Below are positions 1 to 13,438 of a stretch of 64,000 nucleotides of DNA, in pieces (the first letter of the stretch is position 1; each line of letters starts with the position of its first letter). The notes below the pieces were generated by a model. That model ran no database searches. It was not told where the DNA came from and saw only the letters and a program-made list of their open reading frames with translations. The stretch is from Larimichthys crocea (taxonomy: Eukaryota; Chordata; Actinopteri; Sciaenidae), in NCBI RefSeq assembly GCF_000972845.2, contig NC_040018.1:2337632-2401631 (forward strand). The letters run 5' to 3'. The position numbers were made by a program, and so were the translations under genes.

Positions 1-3026
<3,026 letters not shown>

Positions 3027-3086
3027 GGGGAAACCCTTCATCCACCCACTTCCTGTACACCACGTCTCCTGTCAATGACTTAAAAC

Positions 3087-3087
<1 letters not shown>

Positions 3088-3118
<31 letters not shown>
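3088..3118. repeat. (CA)n microsatellite in smad3 3' UTR
   Basis: An uninterrupted CA dinucleotide run about 60 nt after the smad3 stop codon, so it would be transcribed as a CA-repeat RNA element. Confidence 0.95.
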
Positions 3119-3121
<3 letters not shown>

Positions 3122-5388
3122 TGCACGCAGACAAAAACGGCTACACCGTAACCGCCCCTCGTTCAGCCAATCCATAAACTGGGTCCTTCCGCCCCACCAG
3201 CTGTCCGTAGCACTTTTTATATACATGTTGTTTGTGGCAAAAGGGGACAAGTGCAGTAAAGCAGAACCATGTTAGTATGATCTCCACATTTTGTCCAGAA
3301 TTATTTTGATGGTCGTAGAAAGGCCGTAGCAACGGGAGGAGGTTTTTATCAATTAAGAGATTCTTATTTTCGTTCCTTATTTTTCATGATTTTTATGGGG
3401 TTTTTGTACAGATTTTAAAGTGGTTTTAAAAAATGAATTACCTTTTTTTTTTTAAAGCATTAATAACAATTTTGTAAAGCATGTGTACAATTATGTTAAA
3501 TGCATTTCACTTGACTTTATTTCTGTATTTGGGCATTTGATAGGTTATGAAGACATTTTACAAACGTGACCCAGTGATAATATAACGGAAATGTTCAGCC
3601 CGCACTTTGTAAACACTGTGTGAAGGAACATACTGTAAGCCTAGCACACATTAGGCTTTTCATACTGTCGTTTTATGTTACTCTGAAAAGACAACACAGT
3701 GTTTAGCTGCACATGTCAGATTAAAGCTTTCCCCCCTCTGTCCTCTGTTAGATATAAACCACACACACAGGCTGCAGTCGAGCAGACAGGAGGTACAACT
3801 CTTGAAACCCACGTATGAGTACTTAAAGACAGTGGCATTCATCAAATGTCATAAGGAGGATGATGCACTTTTGTAAAATGTTAATATTCTAGTAAAGCGA
3901 TGCCGGCAAAGTACATTCAATGGCAGTTGTAGTTCACGGCTGTAATACTTCTTGTCGGAGGGTTATATGAAATATATCCTGCATTAATTTCAGGAAGCTT
4001 TGCCTTTTTGCAAAACACTTTTGCAGCATTTGTATTGTGTAGTAGATAGTATATAATAATAATAAGACATTTACACAGGACTTGAAAACATCTCACCTAT
4101 TGTACTCTACTGCAAAATGTAGTTGGAATACTCGTGTGTAGGGCTGTGTAAAGAGAGCAGGAAGATGCCTTTGCTTGTTTTTTAATTTTCTCTCTCAGCA
4201 GTCCATAACATTGGTCTTATTTTTAGCCATCAGTAATATTGACTTTTCTTTCTTTTCTTTTTTTTTGCACTCTCAGGACCGTGAAAACAGAACAAAAATC
4301 AAACAAACAGGTGAATTATGTACAGAAAAGTTTTAAAAAAGGACAAATGCATGACTCTTGAGACTTTAACGTCTATTTTGCTACCAATTATTTTTGTAGG
4401 ACAATAAGGTGATAATAACGTGGTGTCCGCTCCAAGTTTTTTTTGCATGATGGGACAGAAAATAACTGCTTGCAGGTTTACGGGGGATACTAACCTTGTA
4501 TTTTTCTACCTGTGAAGACAGTTTGAGTACCAAGCACAGCTTTTTACAAAGGGAATGTTTAGATAGATAAGAGGTGTTTAAATAACGTTAGCTTTTTCAA
4601 AAAATCTTCAAAAAATGTCCCTATTTTTCTAGATTTATGTACATATAGTACATACACATGTTATAAACTGACCGTTAACCTTTATAATGTTGACGGTTTT
4701 GTAAACAAGAGAACAAGAAAAACAGTCGTAAGAGTAAATGTTAGTCTTAGCTTTGGTCCTGTTTCCTTTCAGCCACCCACTGTGGTGGAAGGGGATCGAT
4801 TTCCTTCTGGTTCTGTAACACGAGACAAAGACACAGTGGGTGAACTCACTCTTCTTTACAGTACGTATTTACATTAACCCAGCTTTTGATGCTAACGCCA
4901 ACCCAGAGGTGCTAATCTTTCACATGTTGGGCACTCGAGAGAACCACGAAGCCATACAAACTTTACTCGACTTTTGGTCTTTGTAACGTGACGACGATTT
5001 TTAAAACCTTCAAAAACAAAAGCGCGGACTTGTTTTCAGAAACAGTAGCATCTACCGATCTGAGACAAGGCGGCTCTTTGTAGAGCTTATAGTGTCCTTG
5101 AACGCAGCAGTCCTGATTTTAATGGGCTCTTTAACCCCGTGGTCAATGTAATTAACCAGTAGGGGATATTTTGCAAGCAAATTTGTCATTTTTTTATACA
5201 CTCTTCAAGTTATAACGCTTGTGCTTTCTCCCCTTGTTTAAATTGTTCACTGTAATCGTCATTAGTTGTGATTTATGTTTTTGGTCTTTTTAGATGTCTT
5301 GTATAAAATTATACCCTTTATTTTTCTCTGCCTATAAAAAAAAGTTGATGTGATGCTTTACATTTTTGTTTATTATTGTTGGTGTATG

Positions 5389-5394
5389 AATAAA
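5389..5394 (+). promoter_or_regulatory. smad3: Poly(A) signal AATAAA, smad3
   Basis: Canonical AATAAA within GTATGAATAAAAATATAT, followed by a GT-rich stretch (ATCTTGTGGTG) that fits a downstream element. It is the strongest signal in the 2.4 kb after the stop. Confidence 0.7.
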
Positions 5395-5413
5395 AATATA
5401 TATCTTGTGGTGA

Positions 5414-7365
5414 TTCTGGGACTGAAATGACATGTAAGAAGAACACTGGAGCATCTTGAGTGTCAAACGATATCTGAACTTCAGCAACCGTCAATTAAGA
5501 TCAGACTTAACATACTAACTTTCTTTTATTAGTATGAAATGTACTTAAAGGTAGTTATTACAGGCTTCTCTGGAGACATTTCAGCTTTTATTCTGTAGTT
5601 TGGGGATTTCCTCGTCTGTGATGGATAATTTGCCTCTGTCCTCAGGAGCAGACAGAAACAGTAATCACATCCCCAAAGCAGACACTCTCTTCCATCTACG
5701 TTACAAGCTAATGCAAACCATAACCATTTGTGCTGTCACAGAGACACAACATATCTTTGAATATGAATGCGAGCATTGTTCTGATGCCCTTAAGGTAAAG
5801 ACGGCCGAACAACCTGCTAGACTCTTCAGAAACCACTTCACTATGGTGACAAATAGTTTGGGTGCATGAGAAAATCCATTGTTGGGAGTGAAAGGGTGAT
5901 GGGACACAAAACAAAACAGTGTTTCATTCTGCTGGTTCACTGTGAAATATCTGGATTCATTCAAAAAAATCAGTCAGTGCCATAGCAAGAGTCTTCATCG
6001 TGGAGAAAATTTGACTTTTTTTGTACTACATGACCCCGTTGTAGGCCTGAGTGGCTCCATTGTGCGATGACATCAAAGGACAGACCGCTTTACATTACGT
6101 CTCCACCGCAGACTTCTGTTAGAGCTAATTTCTGCCTGAACCGCATTCCAGACAATGCAGGCATTGAGGAATTAAATTTCAGGGTTTGCAGGAGTCAAAT
6201 ATGAATCATTGATTGAGACTGTGTATGTGTACACGTCTATGTGCATGCATTAAACGTGGAGCTGCTCTAATAAAAATAGGATGCAGATTTGTTTCTTGAA
6301 TTAACGGGGCAGCTGTTTTTGAACACAACTTTCAAGTTGAATTAGATTTAAGCAGTGGGACTTATTACTTTGCTTGAAATATAAGTCTAACTTGTCCTTA
6401 ATTAGTTAGTTTGTAAGCTGTGGAAACATAAAACGGTACACAAGATAAGAAAGTTATCTTCTGAAGTCTGTGTCAGGAGCAAAATATAAAATAGTTTCTC
6501 TTTAATTCTCTGTAATGAAGATCTGAATGGATCCCGTCCATATTTTTGGACGATAAATCACAATCATAAAGTCAGACGATATCAGACAGACAGTTGATTT
6601 GTTTTCGAGGAGCTAGGAAGTGTTTCTGTCTGACTGAAAATTCATAAATCACAGCTTTAAATCTTGATTTTTAGAGAGGGCCAAACAGAAGCCAGAGTGA
6701 AGAGCAGGAGGGTGGAGCGATGATGTGATGAGGTTGAGTGAATCTTGCTCTCTAATCATTTCAGTCTGTTAAAACCCTTCGTTAAATCTCACATTATACT
6801 ATTTATAGAGTCACACTAGCATTAATATATGAACTCATACAGGGGCTTGTGATCACTGTGTGGCGGTGTGGCTGTTTTGTTTCTTTAGTTCAGATTAACG
6901 TAAATGAGAAACAGATTGATGACACCATAATTCATTCATCTGATTCTTGGTTTTAAACTGTTTTATCATCTCTATTGGTTGATTTATGTTGTGTCACTTG
7001 TTCACTGTGTTCGTGGAAGTCACACAGCAACTGTTGTAGCTCAATGCTGCCATCTGCTGGCTGCAGAGATCACTGACGAGCCCGATACACAGTGAACTGC
7101 AACATAACATTTGATGTTAGGATGGTTTCAAGAGATTAAGGACAAAATGCAACAAAGGTCTCTAACCAGACTCTAACAAAGGACAGAGACTACATGGTGA
7201 GGGCCTCAGGCATCCAGGGAGGCACATTATTATTATTAGTTTTAATGTAAGACTACTATTTATAGCACATTGTTATTTTCTGATAACATCCCTTCAGAAA
7301 AACACAGTAACAATACAGTTTAAGACTACAAATATGTACATTACAGAGACACACACCCAATTAAC
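5414..7365. other. Intergenic, unique sequence 3' of smad3
   Basis: No exon was recognised. The stretches 5560-5900 and 5980-6220 are non-repetitive, with TAAT/ATTA cores and balanced composition, the look of conserved non-coding DNA; this is an impression, not an alignment. The short frames at 5600-5964 on both strands overlap each other and resemble no family. Confidence 0.5.
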
Positions 7366-7600
7366 GTGCACCGATACAAGGCAGAATCCACCCATTTTCT
7401 GTAAGTGCTCATCCTCATCAGGATCTCGGTGGGGCTGTAGCTTATCCAGCTGACTTAGGGAGAGAGGTGAGGTACAGGCCCAGCTCATCACAGGGCACGT
7501 ACAGACAAACAACCATTCACACTCACATTTAAAGTCACAAATGAACCTATTAAATGCAAAATGTCTTTGGACTGTGGGAGGAAGAAGCTGGAGAGAACCC
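7366..7600 (+). repeat. Teleost dispersed repeat copy
   Basis: It contains a CCATTTTCTGTAAGTGCTCATC-type start, AGCTGACTTAGGG, CAACCATTCACACTCACAT and GGACTGTGGGAGGAAG followed by GAGAGAACCCACGCAGAC. I recognise these in this order from a very common teleost interspersed repeat. The copy is decayed, with internal deletions. The 114-aa minus-strand open frame across it (7294-7638) is therefore not a gene. Confidence 0.75.
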
Positions 7601-8323
7601 ACGCAGACAATGATGGTGCATCCATACTCTTTCAACACATAGTCCAGAAGTGTCAGTGTCTGTTTGAAGTCAAGTACACAGATTTTGGCATTTAAGGAGA
7701 CTTTTTGTATTAAACATGTCTGACAAACACGTTATAATCCGCTTCCAGACGTTTTGGATGGTCCATTTTTTTAACAGATTCATGCAGTACTGAAGAAGTG
7801 TTTAGGTTTGTATGTCAGTGCAGCACACACATGTTCAGGTTGAAGGCATGGACTGAAATGCAAATTCCATCAGACACAGTCGAAGATGAGAGCACGACTT
7901 CTTGTATTTCATGTAGACAGTTATCTCCTTAAACTGATCAAGATTTTGTAACTTTTCAATCTCAATTGACCTGAAAGGCAAGACATGTTTATTTGAAATG
8001 CAGCTTCATCAACAGACAGAGTTTGTTAAATCCATAAATGAAGAAGTGAGGAGTTATCACCCTGAGCCTGTTCAGGCCCTTGTGATTACAGCTAATAGTG
8101 ATTAAACGGACATGACTTTCTGCAGAGGAATGAAAGGGCTCCACGCGTCGACAGAGACAGAGGAAACACGGCTTGTGTCGTCTGTTAAATTGATACGACT
8201 TGAGATGAACAGATGACTGCCGTCAGCTCTGTCTCCGTGTGAAGGTCACTCCGGAGCAGGTGTTGACAGCGAGAACATTTGTGGGTAAACAAATCCATCT
8301 TTGCAAAGGTCACCATTTATTTC

Positions 8324-8362
<39 letters not shown>

Positions 8363-9666
8363 CTCTGTTTATCTCCTTCTTTGTCACATCTCCACTCTCT
8401 TCCTGCTCTTTCCTGCTTTCTGTTTACTTCTCCAGCCTGAGTTATTTTCATTGGCTGGTCCAGGCTCCGTCTGCCAGGCGGAGAAAAGCGCAGACTGCAG
8501 CATTATCAGCATTCAGTAGCCACCAACCTGATTGCACGGCCACGGGTGGCTACATTACAGCTGTCTCTGGACAGCAGCAGGTACACGGCCGTGCATGCCA
8601 ACCGAGATGGGCACCCACTTCTCCAACTGGCTGCTGTTGGCCCTCTGCCTGAATGTCACCCACACACACACACATACACATACCAACACTACGCTAGCCA
8701 ACACTCATCCCCCCTTGTCAGCTTTACCACCCGTGCAGGAGAGGAAACTGTCACACTGTCTCCACTGAGTAGACGTTTTGTTCCGACAACATTCATAAGC
8801 ACCTGGCCAACACTTATGTTCACCGCAAAAAAAAAACATGCATATGAAATATTCAAATGCAAGCTGGTTGTAAGAGGATGTTTGGTGTAGGAGGGAACAA
8901 GCAAAAGAGTTTAATTTTGCCCCTCGAAGCAATTTTCTGCTCCTTGGTGCAGTTTTTTTTTCTCCCCTTCTGTCAATATGCTCTCAGTTTGTCTCCCTAT
9001 CAAAACCAACTTAACTTAAACGTGTAGTGGAATGCTTCCATTGTTGAATCCTGAAGAACAGGTCAACGTTAAACCCCAAAGAACAGGGAGAAAGAACAAT
9101 CATAGGAGCAATAACACAGAGAGAGAGAGAGAGTGGGGAAGGAAAGTGGTGGGAAAAAGAGGCAGTGAGGGAAACATATTTACTGACATCCATGGGCTGT
9201 CACCACTCTGATTAATGGTGGTTGGAATCCCTGCCTGGTGAAAAGGTGTTGTTGGGGTGTAGAGAAAGCCCAGGCGTTGACCTAGAACTAATAGCATTCG
9301 ACTTGAACAAGCTGTCCAACCTGAGAGAGTGGGCTCAGCTGCTGCTGGTACAGCACCGAGCTGGAAAGAAGAGGAAATAAGAAAAGTTAGAAAACGCGGG
9401 GAGGAAGCGGAGGGTGAGGGGGGAGACAAGGTAGGTTCACATCGCAGCCTTTGAACTCCACGCTGTGTCCAAACTCACTTTGTTCACTCACTAACTATTC
9501 TCTATGTAATGCACATGCAAGAGTTAAAACAATACTTATGAATCAATCATTTTGTGCCATCACTGACAGGAGTGTCATTGTATCATTTAAAGGTAAGTCA
9601 CTGTGAGATTCTCCACTATTGTTGGTTTGAATTTGAGGGATTGAGCAACCTAAGGAGACGTTTACA
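7601..9666. other. Intergenic; (CT)n tract and hairpin-rich block
   Basis: No exon was seen. A (CT)n tract lies at about 8327-8354, and a block at 8440-8670 is unusually rich in inverted repeats (stem arms 8516-8524 with 8545-8553, and 8534-8541 with 8587-8594). Short CA and GA runs occur near 8660 and 9117. The 137-aa frame at 8239-8652 is driven by the CT tract and is not credible as protein. Confidence 0.5.
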
Positions 9667-10498
9667 CAGAGCTGCAACTAACTCATCATTGATCTAATAA
9701 TCTGTTGATCATTTTCTTGATTATTTGACGAGTTCTTTGGTCTATAAACTCTTCTGCGATCACTGTTTCCCAAAGCCCAAGTTGGCGTCCTCAAATGTCT
9801 TGTTTTGTCCACAACCCAAAAGATATTCAGTTCACTGAGATAGAGGACAAAAGAAACCTAGTGTTTTATACATTATTTTCTTAAAGCAGTGGCGTGTACG
9901 ATTTAGTGGCATCTAGCAATGTAGTTGAGTATATTCTGTGGCTCTTCCGCCTCCATGTAAAAACCAGCAAAGATGTGGATCATCAGTAGACCAAAAAGTG
10001 GGCTGAATGGCGCCTGGGTGCTCAAACAAGCCATCTGTAACAGCACACACCTGTCACGGAAACAGTCACACTGTTAATTATGCATGACTTTAAGCCTTAA
10101 TATAATTTGAACAGGTGAGTTCTATAAAAATTCACCCTCAGTACAGTTGTCATGAACATTGAGACCAAAACAGTTTTTTGTACCAGGCTGTAAACATGTT
10201 TATTCCATTTTAACATGGAGACTTATGGAGATTGACTCGTTCTGGAGGCAGCCTCAAGTGGACGTTTGAGGAACTGCAGTTTTTGGCACTTCCCCATTGG
10301 CTTCACGTCACAGCCACTGAGGTTGCCACTTGTGTTTAACTTGTCCTGTAGATTTTCAGGTGATTGTGCACTAATGAAAACTCAGTTATGCATATTATAT
10401 TCCACTTATGCTATACTCAAAATCAAATCTTACACACTGGACCATTAAAAAATGACTCCAAACGAATCGATTAATCAACTAATTGATGTAGCTCCAGT
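9667..10498 (+). mobile_element. Non-autonomous DNA transposon copy, split by a nested insertion
   Basis: It starts CAGAGCTGCAACTAACTC and continues through CACTGTTTCCCAAAGCCC, CCTCAAATGTCTTGTTTTGTC and GATATTCAGTTCACTGAGA, all recognised from an abundant teleost MITE with GCAGCTCT-type ends. Its far end (GATTAATCAACTAATTGATGTAGCTCCAG) is found only after a second element at 9881-10448. Removing that insert with one TTAA rejoins the host as TTTCTTAAAAAATGACTCC, which fits the family as I recall it. Another partial copy lies at 13065-13285. Confidence 0.75.
9881..10448 (+). mobile_element. TTAA-flanked non-autonomous transposon nested in another MITE
   Basis: TTAA is present at 9881-9884 and at 10445-10448. 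Next to these, the ends carry related inverted sequence (CGTGTACGATTTAG on the left; AAATCTTACACACTGG on the right, reverse complement CCAGTGTGTAAGATTT). The interior holds blocks common in fish genomes, such as ACCAGGCTGTAAACATGTTTA and GGAACTGCAGTTTTTGGCAC. TTAA target sites are typical of piggyBac-like elements. Assignment to that superfamily is inference because no transposase is present. Related pieces are at 32625-32742 and 51455-51862. Confidence 0.7.
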
Positions 10499-10559
10499 TT
10501 ACATTCCTTAATATTCACACAAATGTGTGGAAACCTGAACCCAGAGTCTGTCAGTCATC

Positions 10560-10745
10560 TGGTTTATGCACAACAAAACAACAGCCCTGCAAGGCTGTGT
10601 CCTACTTAGACAACAGTGCTTTGAGCTACATGTTAATTTCATAATAACGTTAACATGCCAATGTTTAGCAGGTAAAATGTCTCTAAACACACAGCGGAGG
10701 ATGATGAGAGGATCATTCATTGTGCAGGTTTTTGGTCACATGACA
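10560..10745 (+). repeat. Dispersed repeat fragment
   Basis: The region around GTTAACATGCCAATGTTTAGCAGG and the following TGTGCAGGTTTTTGGTCACATGA match a widespread teleost repeat with GTTAGCATGCTAACAT-like sequence. It is diverged, and the family name is not certain. Confidence 0.5.
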
Positions 10746-12039
10746 TGATGACGACAAGCTGCTTCTCACAGAGGGCAGCACGAATGTCTGCTTCTTCATG
10801 GCAAGGCTTAAGAGATATTTGGAGTGGACTGAGCGACCTTGGCGAGGTTGATTGAGGCTCGACAAAATCACATAGCTCTAACACACATGTTTCAATGATT
10901 TCCCTGAACCACCTCCAAGCTCCAGGAAAAACACATAAAATCTCCTCGGAGAGGCAAAAATGAAACATTCAAAGAGAGATTCCCCGTGTCACAGTGTCTC
11001 TGCTGGTTTTCATATTGGCATTGCATCCTTGAAAGTCCTTTCATGCATACACAACACAATCACCAATACGCTCCTGCTCACGTTTCCTCTGCAAAACACC
11101 AACAAAAAGAGAGAGAGAAAAAAAAAAGGTCTTGCTTCAAATAATCTGCAGCGTATTTGCCAGGAACATCATCCTGCCGAGGTTGTTTTTGCTGAGGGCA
11201 ACAGCAAGCCCAACAGCTGGGACATAATGAAGCTTTCAGGCACTTGTTCTCCCATCGTGTAGCGCCAGCCCCTGTCTGCTTCCACCAGATGTTCCATGTT
11301 TTCCCTCCAAAAGGCTCGGCTGCCAAAATGGAGACGATTGCTAGCAAAGCGGAGACCAGCTATCTCCACAGTTGATTCATGATTATAGGGTGATAGTTGG
11401 GTTAATTGCTTGTTTCGTGTTTATTGGGCGAGGCCCTGTCACTTGGTTGTCATCTTTTGTGTCGCTGAGAAAATCAGTTTGACAGTAACTAGAGCCGCTG
11501 TTATCAGTCTCTCTGGTCTGGAGTCATTTGGGAGTAGATAAACATGATGTTATTGATCTATTTTCTATTAAAGCTCAGGAGAGCTGTCATCGTCAATAAC
11601 GGTGTGTGTTTTATTGTTGACAAAGGATGACATGATGTGTCCTCGAAAGCAGGATGTCAGCTGGCGCAGGTAAAAACCCCCACCAAACCAAATTAATACA
11701 AGATGTTAGATGATGCGGGATAACAGAGCAGCATTTATGTGAGTGACTCAGCACTGATCACAAGCTGCTCAACCAGCCAACTTCACAGAGTTGGAAGATT
11801 CAGCAATCTCTCTTCAGCACAGCAACTGTTGCTGCAGGATTGGAGCTACAGATAAACAGAGCACAGCAGGCGTTGGTTAAACTCCATGTCACACCATGGT
11901 GGAGAGTATTAGTTCATCCAGGGACCTGCAATGGAATAGAGATCACTGTTAACTTTGCCTTTGCAGCTGTGAGTCTTGTATACACTCTGTTTGTGTGTTG
12001 CATCGTGAGATAATAGTGGATTACTTTTCCAAGTTCATG
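10746..12039. other. Intergenic, unique sequence
   Basis: No exon was recognised. The block at about 11230-11610 is free of simple repeats and contains several homeodomain-like TAAT/ATTA and GATAA cores, so it is a candidate conserved non-coding element. Overlapping open frames on both strands at 10960-11369 show no domain. Confidence 0.45.
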
Positions 12040-12300
12040 TCAACACCCTGCACACCAGTGTGGAAATACAAGTAAAAGTGTTGTTCTTTTACTAAAAGTA
12101 CCAAAATGAACAGTGCTTATCATGCAGTACGGCCCATTTCATAATAATATGTATATATATATATCATATTATTAGATTTTAATTATTGATGCATCACTTT
12201 TATGATGCTGCTATAAATATATATGCTATATATGCTATATGCTGTAAATGTGGAGCAAATGTTCTACCCCACTCGATGGTTAAATTTATGTACATACATC
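12040..12300 (+). repeat. Teleost MITE fragment (CAGTGGTGGAA-type family)
   Basis: AAGTAAAAGTGTTGTTCTTTTAC, CATGCAGTACGGCCCATTTCATAATAATAT and GATGCATCACTTTTATGATGCTGC match the internal part of a very common fish repeat with many AAGTACT/AAGTAAAAGTA blocks. Copies of the same family lie at 22930-23665 and 25608-25985. Confidence 0.7.
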
Positions 12301-12595
12301 ATAATGTTTATCATTAGTTGATGTATATGTTGGTTTGGTTCGCTGTGTGACATCACCCACAGGTTTCTGAAGAGCCGGTTTGAAGCTCGATATCTTTGGC
12401 TCTGGCCGCTGCCATGTTGGCAGTCTCGGTATGTGTAAATGTATATTTAATTTATTTGTATTATTTTATTGTTATCTTATTGCTTTTATGGTCTATCGGT
12501 CTTGTATTTCTATATTTTGCCTGATGATCCTGTTTGTGCTTGTCTATCAAACTCTGTTTTTAAAGATGCTATATCAATAAAGTTATGAATGAACT
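12301..12595 (+). repeat. Chimeric repeat with LINE-like 3' tail
   Basis: The first part (TGTGTGACATCACCCACAGG, GAAGAGCCGGTTTGAAGCTC, GCTGCCATGTTGGCAGTCTC) resembles a known fish repeat. It runs into T-rich sequence ending AAAGATGCTATATCAATAAAGTTATGAATG, which looks like the 3' tail of a fish non-LTR retrotransposon. Confidence 0.55.
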
Positions 12596-12788
12596 ATTTA
12601 TATGTTGCATTTATAGTGTAAATGTGGTTTCATATTTGGGACACACATGCACCTGCACAGGTAATTTCTTTCTAAACATTAACTCAGTACACTTATTCAT
12701 CTGTATGTTTGTCTTTTTTGGGGGGCAAAATAATAGAAAATTAGCTACTCTACTTTACTTGCTGCTTAACTGTACCTATATATAGCAA

Positions 12789-12985
12789 CTTTCTAGTCTT
12801 CTGACCACTCAAGGTGCATTCACACACTGATGCCGTGCCACTACTACTCATCATTTTTAGGAGCTAATCATTCACACACAGATGGTGCAGCATCGGGTTC
12901 AGTATCTTGACATGCGGACTGGAGGAGCATCATCTGATCGGTGGACAACCTGCTCTACATCCTGAGCCACAGCTGCACCAACTCC
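12789..12985 (+). repeat. Dispersed repeat fragment (SINE/LINE-associated)
   Basis: CTTTCTAGTCTTCTGACCACTC, then GGTTCAGTATCTTGACATGCGGACTGGAGGAGC, then CTCTACATCCTGAGCCACAGCTGC match in order a common teleost repeat. It is shortened by deletions relative to what I recall. Confidence 0.65.
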
Positions 12986-13064
12986 GGATAAACTAATGAT
13001 TATTAAGTATTGAGCCAAAGGAAATAAGATGCTCTATGCAGTATTTTATGCAGGCTTAATGTCA

Positions 13065-13285
13065 GAAACAAGTAAACAATGCCTGTCACAGTGTTCCAAG
13101 GTGAAGTCCTCATTGCTAACAGCAGAAATCCAAATAAATAAATAAATACAATGCTATAAAACTGAGAAAAAAATAACAATTTACTAGAAAATGTACTGTA
13201 ATTGATTAACCAGTCATCAAAAATATATATTTCTATTACTAGATAATCAACTAATTGACCAGTCATTTCAGCTCTACTGTAAACT
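13065..13285 (+). repeat. Partial copy of the GCAGCTCT-ended MITE
   Basis: CACAGTGTTCCAAGGTGAAGTCCTC and the terminal TAGATAATCAACTAATTGACC followed by TTTCAGCTCTAC correspond to the same family as 9667-10498. The 5' end is missing. Confidence 0.55.
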
Positions 13286-13369
13286 TTGTGCATTTATGCA
13301 AGGCGGGCAGTTTTTAAGTCAAAACTGTCCTCTATTAGGAAATGCTGATCACTTTTTAATTAGGGTTTA

Positions 13370-13408
<39 letters not shown>

Positions 13409-13438
13409 TTGTGTTGTGTTGTGTTGTGTTGTGTTGTG
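13370..13438. repeat. Compound microsatellite (CT)n(GT)n(TTGTG)n
   Basis: Three simple repeats directly abut: CT units, then GT units, then five TTGTG pentamers. Confidence 0.95.

Larger units (their letters stand above)
3027..5413 (+). other. smad3: smad3 3' untranslated region
   Basis: Sequence after the smad3 stop up to just past the poly(A) signal at 5389-5394. It is AT-rich and holds no exon. A (CA)n tract begins about 60 bases after the stop (3088-3118). A long 3' UTR is usual for vertebrate SMAD3. The exact cleavage site is not visible. Earlier cleavage is possible, for example after the ATTAAA near 3720, but nothing in the sequence requires it. Confidence 0.75.

Noticed and set aside
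7294..7638. 114-aa open frame on the minus strand
   Set aside because: It lies almost wholly over a recognised dispersed repeat and has no domain or splice context.
8239..8890. Overlapping 137-aa and 114-aa + strand frames
   Set aside because: They are stretched by (CT)n and (CA)n tracts (poly Leu-Ser, poly His-Thr) and several frames overlap, so they are chance frames.
9186..9350. tRNA-derived SINE or tRNA gene near a GGTTGGAATCC box-B-like sequence
   Set aside because: No matching A box, no cloverleaf and no A-rich tail at a suitable distance.
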